64,000 bases of DNA, taken from NCBI GenBank assembly GCA_951812505.1, contig CATOSI010000003.1:1166788-1230787 (forward strand). Direction: 5' to 3'. The DNA comes from an uncultured Dehalococcoidia bacterium (GTDB taxonomy: Bacteria > Chloroflexota > Dehalococcoidia > Lucifugimonadales > UBA1123). Every line of letters begins with the position of its first letter. The first letter of the stretch is position 1. The notes under the pieces were generated by a model, which had not been told where the DNA came from, did not search any database, and worked only from the letters and a program-made list of their open reading frames with translations. Of the stretch, positions 18,095 through 27,226 are shown one piece after another. A program made the position numbers and the translations under genes.

Positions 18095-19057
18095 CTAGCT
18101 CAGCTGCCTGAGGCGTGGGTCGAGGCGGTCGCGCAGCCAGTCGCCGGTGAAGTTGAGCGACATGACGACCAGGAATATGGCAAGACCGGGAATGATCGTA
18201 GGCCATGGCGCGACTTCGAGATAGCCTCTACCTTCAGCTACCATGCTGCCCCATGTCGGAGTGGGCGACGGCACACCCGCTCCGAGGAAGCTGAGAGCGG
18301 CTTCGGCGAGTATGAGCGATCCGACGCTGAGCGTAGCTATGACGACGGCGGTGTTGATAACACCGGGGAGTATATGGCGAATGAGGATTCTCACCTGGGA
18401 GCATCCGGCGACACGCGCGAGATCAACGTAAGGTTCGTTCTTGATGACGAGCGTCTGGCTCCTGATAACCCTCACGAAGGGGTTCCAAGCGAGCGCTACC
18501 ATGAGACATAAGAGCAGTACCGTGCTCTGCCCAAAGAGGAGAACACAGACCAGCGCAACCATCAGGAACGGGAGCGCCTGCCAGATGTCCACAATTCTTG
18601 TTATAACTTCGTCCACCCAACCGCCCGAATATCCACTGAGAATACCCAGTGTGGTGCCGGTTATGAATCCGCTGAACAGCGCTATGGCGGCCACCACCAA
18701 GGATATGCGAGCTCCGTACAGCATCCGGGAGAAGACATCGCGTCCGGTATGGTCGGTGCCGAGAATATGCTGTGCCCGAACCTCTTCGTTCACGAGCAGC
18801 ACCTCGGAGACGAACCTATCTGGGAGCCAGGGCGGTGGCTGCTGACGGCTCCTTATGTTGCCGGCGTATGGATCGTGGGTCGCCAAAGCGGGCGCAAAGA
18901 CCCCGCAGAATATGAGCAGCGCGAGCACTGCCATGGGCACCACCGGCCAGCGCCGCAGGAATAGCCAAGCGGACCGCAACTCGCGGACTACCGGGGGCAG
19001 GTCGCGAATTCCGCGCAGGTCGCGTTCTATTTGACTCAGTTCCACGTCAGTCTGCAT
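18095..19057 (-). CDS. Oligopeptide/dipeptide-type ABC transporter permease (DppC/OppC-like)
   Basis: A 320-residue permease with the canonical LGTDHTGRDVFSRMLYGARIS motif and the EAA loop LVIKNEPYVDLARVAGCSQVRILIRHILP. A longer cytoplasmic N-terminus (about 35 residues, MQTDVELSQIERDLRGIRD) precedes helix 1. It starts 1 nt after the stop of the partner permease and belongs to the intact cassette with the binding protein at 20187-22328. No OppD/OppF ATPase gene follows. Confidence 0.92.
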   Translation of the reverse strand: MQTDVELSQIERDLRGIRDLPPVVRELRSAWLFLRRWPVVPMAVLALLIFCGVFAPALATHDPYAGNIRSRQQPPPWLPDRFVSEVLLVNEEVRAQHILGTDHTGRDVFSRMLYGARISLVVAAIALFSGFITGTTLGILSGYSGGWVDEVITRIVDIWQALPFLMVALVCVLLFGQSTVLLLCLMVALAWNPFVRVIRSQTLVIKNEPYVDLARVAGCSQVRILIRHILPGVINTAVVIATLSVGSLILAEAALSFLGAGVPSPTPTWGSMVAEGRGYLEVAPWPTIIPGLAIFLVVMSLNFTGDWLRDRLDPRLRQLS

Positions 19058-19058
19058 C

Positions 19059-20024
19059 TTACTCGTACCGAATTCTGGGATCTATTATCGCGTATGCGAT
19101 GTCTGCCAGGAAGGCGAATGTCACGTAGATGCCTATGAAGCAGAAAACTGTACCAGCCAGAAGCGGCCAGTCGTTGTCGTACACAGCCTGGTTGAGCGCG
19201 ACGGTGCCGATTCCTGGCATGGAGAATATTATCTCGACGACAAGCGCGCCATTGAGGTAGTCGGCAAGCAGGACAAAGGCGGAGGTCAGAGGCGGTATAA
19301 CCGCGTTGCGAAGGGCGTGTTTGAAGATGATAGAAATTGGGCCAATGCCCTTTGCACGGGCGAGCTTGATGTACTCAGAATCGAGGATCTCAAGCATGGC
19401 GGAGCGTGTCAGGCGCATGATGCCTGCGGATGCAGGCCAGCCGAGAACAATACAGGGCAGAACGTAGAACCTGATATTTCCCCAGGAGAGCGGGAATGTG
19501 CCATCTTCAGGCCCGCCCGACCATCCGGGCGGGAACCAGCGCAACCACACGGCGAACACCAGAATGGCCATGACTCCTGTCCAGAACTGGGGCGTCGCCT
19601 GCCCGAACAGGGCGAATATGCGACCTATGTAGTCCCAGGCGGTGGCGCGTTTAACCGCCGCAAGAACACCGATACTCACGCCGACGATCACCGCGAATAT
19701 CCATGCGCCTACGGCGAGCCGTATGGTCATCGGCAAGTGTTGCCTGATTATCTCACTTACCGGTCGCAGGGTTCCCAGCGATTCGCCCATATCGAACCGC
19801 ATTAGATTCCATACCCAAGTCAGGTAACGCAGTGGCAGCGGTTTGTCCAGGCCGAGGTGTCGTTCGATTTCGGCTATCTGTTCCTGGCTGAGCTCTACCT
19901 GTGCGTCTCCGATGTAGAGTATCCTCGGATCCGGGCCGAGCGTGGTCAGGATGAATATGACCACCGTAGCTCCGATAATCGAAATCAGAATTGACAGGGC
20001 TCTTCTGGCTAGAAACCGGGCCAT
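19059..20024 (-). CDS. Oligopeptide/dipeptide-type ABC transporter permease (DppB/OppB-like)
   Basis: A 321-residue permease: N-terminal helix FLARRALSILISIIGATVVIFIL, periplasmic stretch with EIERHLGLDKPLPLRYLTWVWNLMRFDMGESL, and the EAA loop SEYIKLARAKGIGPISIIFKHALRNAVIPPLT. The start MARFLARRA at 20024 fits the family. It lies 162 nt downstream of the binding protein on the same strand, and the paired DppC follows after 1 nt. Confidence 0.92.
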   Translation of the reverse strand: MARFLARRALSILISIIGATVVIFILTTLGPDPRILYIGDAQVELSQEQIAEIERHLGLDKPLPLRYLTWVWNLMRFDMGESLGTLRPVSEIIRQHLPMTIRLAVGAWIFAVIVGVSIGVLAAVKRATAWDYIGRIFALFGQATPQFWTGVMAILVFAVWLRWFPPGWSGGPEDGTFPLSWGNIRFYVLPCIVLGWPASAGIMRLTRSAMLEILDSEYIKLARAKGIGPISIIFKHALRNAVIPPLTSAFVLLADYLNGALVVEIIFSMPGIGTVALNQAVYDNDWPLLAGTVFCFIGIYVTFAFLADIAYAIIDPRIRYE

Positions 20025-20137
20025 CTCAGGCTAGAACCTCTCTGTTAACTACAGGGCCAGTATAGTCTTGAAATCACACAGAACTACTATTGCGTTGTCG
20101 TGAATAAGCGAAATCTATCGCCTTAGGGTTGTGTGCG

Positions 20138-20170
20138 GCGGGGGAGAAAGGAAGACACTCTCTCCCCCGC
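20138..20170 (-). terminator. Stem-loop downstream of the binding-protein gene
   Basis: A perfect 10-bp stem GCGGGGGAGA / TCTCCCCCGC with a 13-nt loop, 17 nt after the stop at 20187 on the minus strand. No U tract follows, so it is more likely an attenuator or 3'-end stabiliser than a strong intrinsic terminator. Such a structure would explain high binding-protein and lower permease expression in one transcript. Confidence 0.6.
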
Positions 20171-20186
20171 TAGTCGGGCTATATGG

Positions 20187-22328
20187 CTACTGGGCCGGAA
20201 CGATGTGCTGCGGCCTGCCCCAGAATCCGGCGGCGGTGGAACGAGAGTTCCAGGAAACCACGGTTTCAGGATTAGCTGCGACGCCGCGAGGCGGCTGCAC
20301 CAGTCCGCTGTAAAGCTGCCAGTAGTAGTAGTAGTCAACCATGTCCAGGTGGAGGTCTTCGCGAGCCTGCTTGTCCCTCTCGCCATTGATGTTGATGTAC
20401 ATATAGTCGAGGAACTTGCTCTCGAAGGCGCAGCCCCATGCCGGACGGCTGAACGTGCTGTCCGAGGGCGGGGGAGGCCAGTCGAACGGGTAGTTAGCTG
20501 TCTCGACCGAGCAGTTCTTCACGACCGGGTAGGCCTGCGTGCGGTCCCTCATGCGAGGAACTACGACTCCGCCGTACTCTTCGGTGAGAAGCTCCACTCT
20601 TACTCCGACCGCTTCCCAGTCCGCCGCTACCGCGTCAGCCTGCTCGAGGCAGACATCGCCGGTCTCGCAGCGGTACTTGTTCATCTTGATCGAGAAACGG
20701 GGATCTCCACCGGGTCCGTCAGGGTCGGGGAAGCCAGCGAGGTCAAGCAGCCTTGCGGCCTCGGCCTTGTCAGTGGGAATCTCCCAGGGCCATTCGTAGT
20801 CAGGCTCGGCGGCGTTGTCGTATTCGCCGTACTCAATCCAGCTTGTGCCGGCGCCCAGTATCTCACTGTCGCCGTACTTATCGTGCGCGGCCTTGACCAT
20901 AGCGGCAGTGACCGTGCGCTCAGGACGCCAGCCAGGGAACTTGGGTCCCATCAACTCGAGGTAGATGGGGGTGCCGAGTCCTGCCTGGAGGACATCTACG
21001 ATGCCCTGCCTGTCGATCGCGTGGGAGAGACCCCAACGAACCAGGCGGGCCTGTTCCATGTCGCTCATGCCGGGCGGGTTGTTGGTGTCTTCATAGCGAC
21101 ATTTGTCTTCCCAGGGGCAACCAAGCCAGGGGAGGTCTTCGTCGTAAACCGAGGACATCCACGGCTCGATTCCGGCCGGAACCTGGTTGCCGTCTTCGTC
21201 CGTAAGCGGATCGCCCTTGGCGATAGCGGACGCCGACTTGGCGTTGGTGTCGGTCCAGAGGTTGCCGGGCCAGATCGCGCTCAGGGTCATCGTGTCTTTG
21301 TCGGACATGGTGGTGATGAACTTGAGGCCCTTGCCCTCGAGTTCGCGCAGCCTGGCGAAGTCAATCGAGGCGATGTCGGCGTCGCCTGTCTCCATCATGG
21401 CCATGCGGGTGGTGATTTCCGGGGCCTGCACCACGCGGAACTTTCCGATGTGCGGAGGCTCTATCCAGTGGTCCGGCACGGCGTGAACTTCACCGTGGCT
21501 GTTCGGTACCCACTCGCCGATAGTGAAGGGGCCCGAGCCGATGGGCACGAGCAAGATAGATTCAGCGCCTACGGCCTCGTAGGCGGCCTTGCTATCCAGC
21601 CGAACGGTGGTGTCGTTGATGTCGAACTCGCTGATCGGGATGCCCCAGAAGATGTCGGTCACCAGCGGGGCCTTCACGGTGTATTCGTCAATCGCTACTG
21701 CCTCGCCAAAGGTGCCGCCAAGCTGCGCACCGATGGCAGCGCCCAGGCTGGGGTTGACGACTGCGTTCTGCCGGTTCATGTTCCAAGCCACGTCATCGGC
21801 CTTGATGTAGCCGAAGTCCTGGCCGGCGAACACATCCGGTGTGTTGACCTTGAGGTCGTCCCTGATGACCAGAGTCAGTTCGTTGCCGGCGTCGTTGATT
21901 TCCCATGACTCGGCGGCGAACGGCGACAGCGGGTCGGTGCCGTCGTGTACCAGAAGCTGGTCGAAGAAGCCCATCTGAATCTCACCCGGGCTTCCGCCGT
22001 AGGTCTGATTCTCAAAGTCGCCGAACTGCTCTTCCACTGAGGGGATAGCCATGGTGATTGTTATATCACTTGCCATTTCCATGGGGGCGGGGGCGGGGGC
22101 CATTGTGGGCTGAGCCATCGCTGGCGCCTGCGTGGCCGCTGGCGCAGGGGCGGGCGCCGTGGTTGCCGCTGGCGCAGGAGCGGGAGCAGTCGTGGCCGCC
22201 GGGGCAGGCTGAGAAGGCGCCGTCGGCTCCGGATCTTCGCTGCTACAAGCTACAGCCAGCAGCGCCGCCGCTATCAGGGCGGTAACTGCCAATAATCCTA
22301 TCGTCTTAACGCGAACTAGAGAACGCAT
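20187..22328 (-). CDS. ABC transporter substrate-binding lipoprotein (family 5, peptide/opine/nickel type)
   Basis: A 713-residue extracellular lipoprotein. Signal peptide with lipobox LLAVAC (Cys28), then a linker of about 55 residues made of Pro/Ala/Thr repeats (QPAPAATTAPAPAPAAT), then an SBP_bac_5 domain (WEINDAGNELTLVIRDDLKV, DDVAWNMNR, AEAARLLDLAGFPDPDG). It captures a substrate outside the membrane and delivers it to the two downstream permeases. The family includes peptide, nickel and glycoside binders; specificity is not readable. It has a strong sigma-70-type promoter (22393-22420) and AAGGAG before ATG 22328. Confidence 0.92.
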   Translation of the reverse strand: MRSLVRVKTIGLLAVTALIAAALLAVACSSEDPEPTAPSQPAPAATTAPAPAPAATTAPAPAPAATQAPAMAQPTMAPAPAPMEMASDITITMAIPSVEEQFGDFENQTYGGSPGEIQMGFFDQLLVHDGTDPLSPFAAESWEINDAGNELTLVIRDDLKVNTPDVFAGQDFGYIKADDVAWNMNRQNAVVNPSLGAAIGAQLGGTFGEAVAIDEYTVKAPLVTDIFWGIPISEFDINDTTVRLDSKAAYEAVGAESILLVPIGSGPFTIGEWVPNSHGEVHAVPDHWIEPPHIGKFRVVQAPEITTRMAMMETGDADIASIDFARLRELEGKGLKFITTMSDKDTMTLSAIWPGNLWTDTNAKSASAIAKGDPLTDEDGNQVPAGIEPWMSSVYDEDLPWLGCPWEDKCRYEDTNNPPGMSDMEQARLVRWGLSHAIDRQGIVDVLQAGLGTPIYLELMGPKFPGWRPERTVTAAMVKAAHDKYGDSEILGAGTSWIEYGEYDNAAEPDYEWPWEIPTDKAEAARLLDLAGFPDPDGPGGDPRFSIKMNKYRCETGDVCLEQADAVAADWEAVGVRVELLTEEYGGVVVPRMRDRTQAYPVVKNCSVETANYPFDWPPPPSDSTFSRPAWGCAFESKFLDYMYININGERDKQAREDLHLDMVDYYYYWQLYSGLVQPPRGVAANPETVVSWNSRSTAAGFWGRPQHIVPAQ

Positions 22329-22392
22329 TCATTCGCTCCTTGAATCTTTCTACCTCTCACACTTATTCATCGGTGCCAATAAAAGTGTGGAC

Positions 22393-22420
22393 ATGATATA
22401 TAATTTTCCCAAAATGTCAA
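22393..22420 (-). promoter_or_regulatory. Sigma-70-type promoter for the binding-protein operon
   Basis: On the minus strand, TTGACA (plus 22415-22420) and TATCAT (plus 22393-22398) are separated by 16 bp. The predicted start lies near 22386, leaving a leader of about 58 nt that contains AAGGAG before the start codon. Confidence 0.7.
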
Positions 22421-22600
22421 GTCTGCGATAGCTGACGAGACGTTTGCAAGAGTCATTTCACCCTTGATGAATGAGGGCGTTTAGTTTCGATGCCTTCCAT
22501 TTCCGTGTATTAGACTGGCAAACGACGAACCTTATGTGATTTTCCTGTGTGCTAATCCGGTCATACTAAGATTCGGAGCACTGTCTGAGAGGCAAAGACC

Positions 22601-23071
22601 GTGATTCGGGACATACTCAGAGACGCCGATACCGTCGCCATAGTTGGTCTCGTCCGACTCATGCTGGGCGGCCCCATCTCTATCGCTGCCGGGTTCGTGG
22701 CCTGGATTTTCGGATGGTGGTTCCAGGGAGCTCGAGTTGGCGCCGACAGCTTCTTCACGGCGCAGGGGGTAGTAACGGGGCTTGCCGCCGGAGCGGTCGC
22801 GGCGTTCTTCTGGTGGAATACCGAGACTCCATCGAAGATTCAGTGGATCTATGCTGGAACGGTTCTGGCCGTTGGGGTCGCTTCCCCGATCATCGTCATG
22901 CAGTTCGCTGAGATTGATACTTACAACACGCTGATAGGACCTTCACGCAGGGTCGCGGTGATAGTAAAAGGCGACCTCATATCTACGATGATATTCTCGT
23001 CCGCTATAGCCGCGAACGTGGTTGCCGCGGGGCTCGGCCTATACAGGATGTTCAGACACCGCGAGATATGA
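22601..23071 (+). CDS. Hypothetical four-helix membrane protein
   Basis: A 156-residue protein with four predicted helices (about 17-38, 51-68, 77-97 and 126-147). The start is GTG at 22601. No family is recognised; the helix content and lack of charged loops suggest a small integral membrane protein. It is convergent with apt. Confidence 0.55.
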   Translation: MIRDILRDADTVAIVGLVRLMLGGPISIAAGFVAWIFGWWFQGARVGADSFFTAQGVVTGLAAGAVAAFFWWNTETPSKIQWIYAGTVLAVGVASPIIVMQFAEIDTYNTLIGPSRRVAVIVKGDLISTMIFSSAIAANVVAAGLGLYRMFRHREI

Positions 23072-23116
23072 CATCGGCCGTTGCTCGTCAGCGTTGTCAA
23101 CGCATTCGTGATCTGA

Positions 23117-23629
23117 TCAGTACGCAACCAGCGACTCGGTCCGGTGTCGGTTGAGCGCTGACCGACCACCCAACTCCGACAGTTCTATGACGACACCTAT
23201 GCCGGCGACTATCCCCCCGCAGCGTTCCACCAGCGCCGCCGCCGCCGCCAGAGAGCCGCCGGTGGCGAGCAGGTCGTCCACTATCAGCACTCGGCACCCG
23301 GTTGTCACCGCGTCCACGTGAATCTCCAGGGAGTCGGTGCCGTATTCCAGATCATAGGACTGCGAATAGGTCTCGAAGGGCAGTTTGCCGCGCTTCCTGA
23401 TGATGACAAGGGGCAGAGCCAGATGGAGCGCGAGGGGCGCGGCGAACATGAAGCCACGCGCGTCAACTCCCGCTATCGCGTCCATCTTCACCGAATCGAA
23501 TCGTTCGGCCATGCTCTCGACGGCATATTGGAAAGCGCGCGGATTCTGGATCAGGGTAGTTATGTCCCTGAACATGATGCCCGGCTTCGGGAAATCCGGA
23601 ATGTCTCTTATATGCTTTTTGAGGTCCAT
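23117..23629 (-). CDS. apt: Adenine phosphoribosyltransferase
   Basis: Salvages adenine to AMP with PRPP. The N-terminus LKKHIRDIPDFPKPGIMFRDITTL, DARGFMFAAPLA and the PRPP motif VLIVDDLLATGGSL are diagnostic; the length (170 residues) matches the family. I prefer ATG 23629 to the in-frame ATG at 23644 because GGGAG lies about 8 nt before it. Confidence 0.95.
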   Translation of the reverse strand: MDLKKHIRDIPDFPKPGIMFRDITTLIQNPRAFQYAVESMAERFDSVKMDAIAGVDARGFMFAAPLALHLALPLVIIRKRGKLPFETYSQSYDLEYGTDSLEIHVDAVTTGCRVLIVDDLLATGGSLAAAAALVERCGGIVAGIGVVIELSELGGRSALNRHRTESLVAY

Positions 23630-23837
23630 GTTCTGCGCTCCCATCCAGAGTTCGCACGCTTAGATGATATGAACGAGAGCGCGGGCGGTCAAGCGCGAGG
23701 CCGCGCGCCGGGGCTTCTTCAAGGTTGAGCCGGATGTGATCCCGCGGGTTGGCGGATCCTTGGGTCATATATTCTGGCTTATAATTGTACAGGGCGGAAA
23801 CAGGCGAGTCACAGGCATGTACAGAGGGCGATTTTGC

Positions 23838-23872
23838 CCTGCGTTAGCCCTGCGTCGCCCTGCGTTAGCCTG
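23838..23872. repeat. Short tandem repeat, CCCTGCGTTAG units
   Basis: Three imperfect copies of an 11-12-base unit (CCCTGCGTTAG, CCCTGCGTCG, CCCTGCGTTAG) lie end to end. Confidence 0.7.
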
Positions 23873-24070
23873 TTTTGAAATCTCCGAGGCTTCGATTTTC
23901 AAAAACATAAATTTGTATTTATGTATCCAGTGCCAGAAACTTTGTTCTTCATGGGTGTATTGTAGCGTATTGGCGGAATGGATGGGTAGTGGAAATGGAA
24001 GCGCGGACGGCTTTGCAAAGACGCTGGCCGCGCCGAGGATCTTTCGGTTGTCCGATCTGATTTCCGACTA

Positions 24071-24098
24071 AGGGCAACCACAAGGGTTGCCCCTACGG
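24071..24098. repeat. Dispersed hairpin repeat, family B, copy 1
   Basis: GGGCAACC-ACAAG-GGTTGCCC followed by CTACGG. The same architecture (arm, ACAAG or ATGAG loop, arm, then CT(A/G)CGG) recurs at 41867-41897 with compensating changes in both arms. Confidence 0.7.
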
Positions 24099-24318
24099 AG
24101 AATTATGCGGGCTTACCATGAGAGCGGAGCCGGAAGCCGCTGATGTTGATAATCGGATGACCATGGCCGCGCCTCCCGGTCGTATGCGTCCTTTGGCGCA
24201 ATCTGATATTCTTCCGCGCAAGGAAGGCTGAGCCTTCACCCTTATTCTGACAGGATGGTTGCAGGCCAGGCAGGATCGGGATTGTGCTGATTTATTTCTT
24301 GCAACGCCGAGGTGTACT

Positions 24319-24651
24319 TTGACCAACCCCGAACTCTCATTCCAGCAATTTGAAATGGACTATGAAAACGCGCTGGCCATGCTTGCCGAACGTCACGTTG
24401 ACGACACTGCCCTCGACGCTCTCATGTTTGCCGAAGAGGCAAGACCCAACGCTGGAGCCGACCAGTACCAGCCGGACTGGATTCGTCCTTTTGTCGCGGT
24501 GGCCGCGAATCTGGCGCAGGAAAACCTGATTCGACTTGCCGCGAGTTCCGGGGGACTCGCCTCGGTTATTCCCCAGGCCATCGCTCCGGCAATCGTGAGA
24601 GCGGTGCAGCTTGGATATGTCGAGGGATACTTCGCTGCCAAGGACGACTAG
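24319..24651 (+). CDS. Hypothetical protein (110 aa)
   Basis: A helical, acidic protein with no recognised domain (MDYENALAMLAERHVDDT... AIAPAIVRAVQLGYVEGYF). TTG at 24319 is preceded by GAGGTG; ATG 24355 is an alternative. A weakly hydrophobic helix spans about residues 78-98. It is followed by repeat family A. Confidence 0.55.
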   Translation: MTNPELSFQQFEMDYENALAMLAERHVDDTALDALMFAEEARPNAGADQYQPDWIRPFVAVAANLAQENLIRLAASSGGLASVIPQAIAPAIVRAVQLGYVEGYFAAKDD

Positions 24652-24687
24652 TACAGCGTCCATATGTTTCTGATGTATAGAAACCAA

Positions 24688-24790
24688 CCCCCCACCCCTG
24701 GATTGCCTAGCGGCTAGCCCTTCGGGGTTCCCGCCTTCGCGGGAATGACGGTAGTAAGGCAAAGGTCTCCCTTCGCGGGAATGGCGAACA
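24688..24790. repeat. Dispersed palindromic repeat, family A, interrupted copy plus partial copy
   Basis: The left half CACCCCTGGATT (24693-24704) and the right half TTCCCGCCTTCGCGGGAA (24728-24745) of the family A element are separated by about 23 bases that themselves form a small hairpin (CTAGC/GCTAG). A second partial right half, CCCTTCGCGGGAATGGCG, follows at 24769-24786. This looks like a nested or rearranged copy. Confidence 0.7.
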
Positions 24791-24838
24791 GCAATCGGAG
24801 TATGTCATCTCCAGATCGAACAGGTACTAGATGGAAAG

Positions 24839-25420
24839 ATGAATCTGGCGGAATTTCTCATACCCGGACGTCGTAAGAGACGGCGCAATCTGGAACTCTC
24901 GATTGACGGAGTGACCGAGATCGCGCGTGCCAGGGCAGGGGAACTCGACAGCCGCGGCGCGGCGCTCTGGAATATGCTGTGCGACGCTTCGCGTGAGACG
25001 CTGCGACAGTTGCTGATCAAGAACGACGACGACCTGCTGGACTGGGGGCTGAAGAAGCATATCAAGCGCGTTGACGACCTGAACTTGCTTATCTTCTTCT
25101 GGTGGATGCTGCTGTATCAACTCGTGCTTTTCAAGACGCGTGGGCTCGAAGGGTACGACCCCTCTGAGGACGCAGTTCCGCTGCACGACCTATCGCGGAG
25201 TTTCGTTACGGCCGAGTTGGCCAGGCTGGGCAAGGGAGTGGGTCCGCCCGCGTCGTGGGCGGACGATTGGGACCGGCAATTCCCGCTTGAATCTGCCATG
25301 TCCATGTACAACAGCATTTACAACCTGCTCGGCCTGAGCGGCGACCTCACAATTCGCATCCAGCACGTGTCCCACTTTACTACTATTACCGAGAAGGCAT
25401 ATGACCGGCTTAGGCCGTAG
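24839..25420 (+). CDS. Hypothetical protein (193 aa)
   Basis: A mostly helical protein: a basic N-terminus (PGRRKRRRNLEL), an aromatic hydrophobic stretch LLIFFWWMLLYQLVLF at about 83-98 that may touch the membrane, and a C-terminal helix. No family is recognised. ATG at 24839 follows GATGGAAAG. Confidence 0.6.
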   Translation: MNLAEFLIPGRRKRRRNLELSIDGVTEIARARAGELDSRGAALWNMLCDASRETLRQLLIKNDDDLLDWGLKKHIKRVDDLNLLIFFWWMLLYQLVLFKTRGLEGYDPSEDAVPLHDLSRSFVTAELARLGKGVGPPASWADDWDRQFPLESAMSMYNSIYNLLGLSGDLTIRIQHVSHFTTITEKAYDRLRP

Positions 25421-25578
25421 CAAGAGCTTCAACTGCCTCGGCACGAGGTGACTTGAGCCCTGTCAATGCCTTTTCGGTCTATGTTTTTGCGGTTTTCTTC
25501 CCGTTACGAATTGCGCATTTTTCAGAAAAGGGATAGTCTTTGTTCGGATATTAAGTTCTGAACAGGAGTCTCCCGCCA

Positions 25579-25941
25579 ATGCGTCCAAGACATCGGCCAT
25601 TGCCGCAGAAGATGGATAAGCAACTGAGAGAATCGCTTAGCGCTCATATGCCTCCATCTTCCAGTGGGGCCCCTCCGATATACAGGGAGACCACCAAGTG
25701 CATCGCCTATATGTGCGTGTACGCATACGGATGCAGTGAGCGCACTCGACGCCCGTCGCAGGTTATGATGCGGCGCTGTATGAGGTATATGCCTGAGAAT
25801 CTGAGGGTGAGACCAAAATTGTCCGACTATGCGCTGGACTTGCTCGCCAAGCAGCGTCAGTCGGGCGCCCGGCTGGCAAGCGAGACGTTTGCGATACTGG
25901 ACGAGCATCGTCCTGACGGCCCGATTCGCAGAGTAGCGTAG
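25579..25941 (+). CDS. Hypothetical protein (120 aa)
   Basis: A basic protein with clustered Cys/Met (KCIAYMCVYAYGCSERTRR, MMRRCMRYMPENLR). The three cysteines of the first cluster could bind metal, but no known motif fits. It ends 11 nt before the SDR gene on the same strand. A real gene is likely but not certain. Confidence 0.5.
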   Translation: MRPRHRPLPQKMDKQLRESLSAHMPPSSSGAPPIYRETTKCIAYMCVYAYGCSERTRRPSQVMMRRCMRYMPENLRVRPKLSDYALDLLAKQRQSGARLASETFAILDEHRPDGPIRRVA

Positions 25942-25952
25942 AGGTTTATCTC

Positions 25953-26717
25953 ATGTCCCAGATGTTCGACCTTGGCGGCAAAACGGCATTGGTTACGGGA
26001 GGCAATGGCGGAATCGGGCTGGGCATAGCCAGGGGGCTTGCGCGCGCCGGGGCGAACATAGTTGTAGCTGCACGCAACGCTTCCAAGACGGAAGAGGCCG
26101 TATGTGACATTACCTCGCTGGGCGTCAAGGCAGTTGGCGTGACGATGGATGTACTGGACGAAAATTCGGTGTCCGACGGAGTTTCGGCTGCCGTGTCCAG
26201 ATTCGGCGGCATAGACATTCTCGTCAACAACGCCGGAATCGGCATCCGCAAGCCGCCTCAGGACTATTCCCTCGAAGAGTGGCAGCAGGTGGTCGGCATA
26301 AATCTTGATGGGACTTTCCTGTGCTCGCGTGAGGTCTATCCCCACATGAAGAGCGCGGGAGGGGGCAAGATAATCAACATCGGCTCGATGACCTCGGTAT
26401 TCGGCTCCGACTGGGTGGCGGCTTACTCCGCGAGCAAGGGCGGTGTTGTCCAGCTGACGAAGAGTCTTGCGGTAGCGTGGGCTGCAGACAACATACAGGT
26501 GAACGCGATTCTGCCGGGATGGATACACACCGACCTCACCGCCCCAATTCGCGACCAGTTCACGGACCGCTATGAGTACATCAGGTCGCGCATACCGCAT
26601 GGCCGCTGGGGAGAGCCGGACGAAATGGGAGGAGCGGCCGTCTTTCTGGCGAGCGCCGCGTCGGACTATGTTACGGGAGTTTCTCTGCCGGTGGACGGGG
26701 GCTACACTTCATTCTGA
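25953..26717 (+). CDS. Short-chain dehydrogenase/reductase
   Basis: A classical SDR of 254 residues. Cofactor motif TGGNGGIG at 15-22, NNAG at about 91-94, the catalytic Ser in NIGSM, YSASK with Tyr/Lys, and the C-terminal VSLPVDGGYTSF. It is an NAD(P)-dependent oxidoreductase, probably closest to gluconate 5-dehydrogenase or 3-oxoacyl reductase types; the substrate is unknown. GAGG lies about 8 nt before ATG 25953. Confidence 0.92.
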   Translation: MSQMFDLGGKTALVTGGNGGIGLGIARGLARAGANIVVAARNASKTEEAVCDITSLGVKAVGVTMDVLDENSVSDGVSAAVSRFGGIDILVNNAGIGIRKPPQDYSLEEWQQVVGINLDGTFLCSREVYPHMKSAGGGKIINIGSMTSVFGSDWVAAYSASKGGVVQLTKSLAVAWAADNIQVNAILPGWIHTDLTAPIRDQFTDRYEYIRSRIPHGRWGEPDEMGGAAVFLASAASDYVTGVSLPVDGGYTSF

Positions 26718-26778
26718 CGAACAGCAGGCAGGCGACCATTGAGTCCCTGCCTTACTCGCAAATCATGGGGAAGCAGGC

Positions 26779-27057
26779 TTAGATTCCGCCCGCCACCGCA
26801 GGCACTATGCTGACCTCGTCGCCGTCGCCTGTCGCGGAGTCAATTCCGTCCAGGAATCGTACATCCTCGCCGTTTACATAAACGTTGACGAAGTTGCGAA
26901 GGTTTCCGTCGGGGTCGCAGATTCGCTCCTTGATTCCCGGGTACTGGCCTTCCATCGAGTCAATAATCTCTTTGAGCGATGCGCCGTCGGCGTTCACTCT
27001 GTCCTGGCCGTCGGTTACACGGCGAAGCGGTGTGGGTATTCTGACCGTAATGGCCAT
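26779..27057 (-). CDS. MoaD/ThiS-family ubiquitin-like sulfur carrier
   Basis: A 92-residue beta-grasp protein (AITVRIPTPLRRVTDGQDRV...). The C-terminus VSIVPAVAGGI ends one residue after the Gly-Gly that is thiocarboxylated in sulfur carriers, so the terminal Ile may need to be removed by a protease before activation. It lies downstream of the NIL and threonine synthase genes on the same strand, pointing to a role in sulfur transfer in amino-acid synthesis rather than in molybdopterin synthesis. Confidence 0.85.
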   Translation of the reverse strand: MAITVRIPTPLRRVTDGQDRVNADGASLKEIIDSMEGQYPGIKERICDPDGNLRNFVNVYVNGEDVRFLDGIDSATGDGDEVSIVPAVAGGI

Positions 27058-27152
27058 GTTGTATCAGACCTCCAATATCTGTTGTCGGCGGATCGGGCGG
27101 GGTGTTCTACCCCGCGTTTGTTATCTTTGTTATGTGCGTACGGCAGAGAGCA

Positions 27153-27180
27153 CTGGATTCCCGCCTTCGCGGGAATGACG
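27153..27180. repeat. Dispersed palindromic repeat, family A, copy
   Basis: CTGGATTCCCGCCTTCGCGG followed by GAATGACG; the 8-bp arms ATTCCCGC/GCGGGAAT enclose a CTTC loop. It lies between the MoaD and NIL genes. Confidence 0.85.
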
Positions 27181-27226
27181 GTGAAGAGTAGGGATTACGG
27201 AAACGCGATATACAAGTGGGGACCGC

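Larger units (their letters stand above)
23630..24318. other. Intergenic region (about 690 bp) without a supported gene
   Basis: Frames here have no recognisable protein features. The region contains the short CCCTGCGTTAG repeats (23838-23872), an A/T-rich patch at 23885-23930, and one copy of dispersed repeat family B (24071-24098). It separates apt from the hypothetical gene at 24319. Confidence 0.55.

Noticed and set aside
20133..21908. 591-codon plus-strand frame opposite the binding-protein gene
   Set aside because: Antisense to a lipoprotein with signal peptide and conserved domain; no start context or recognisable protein.
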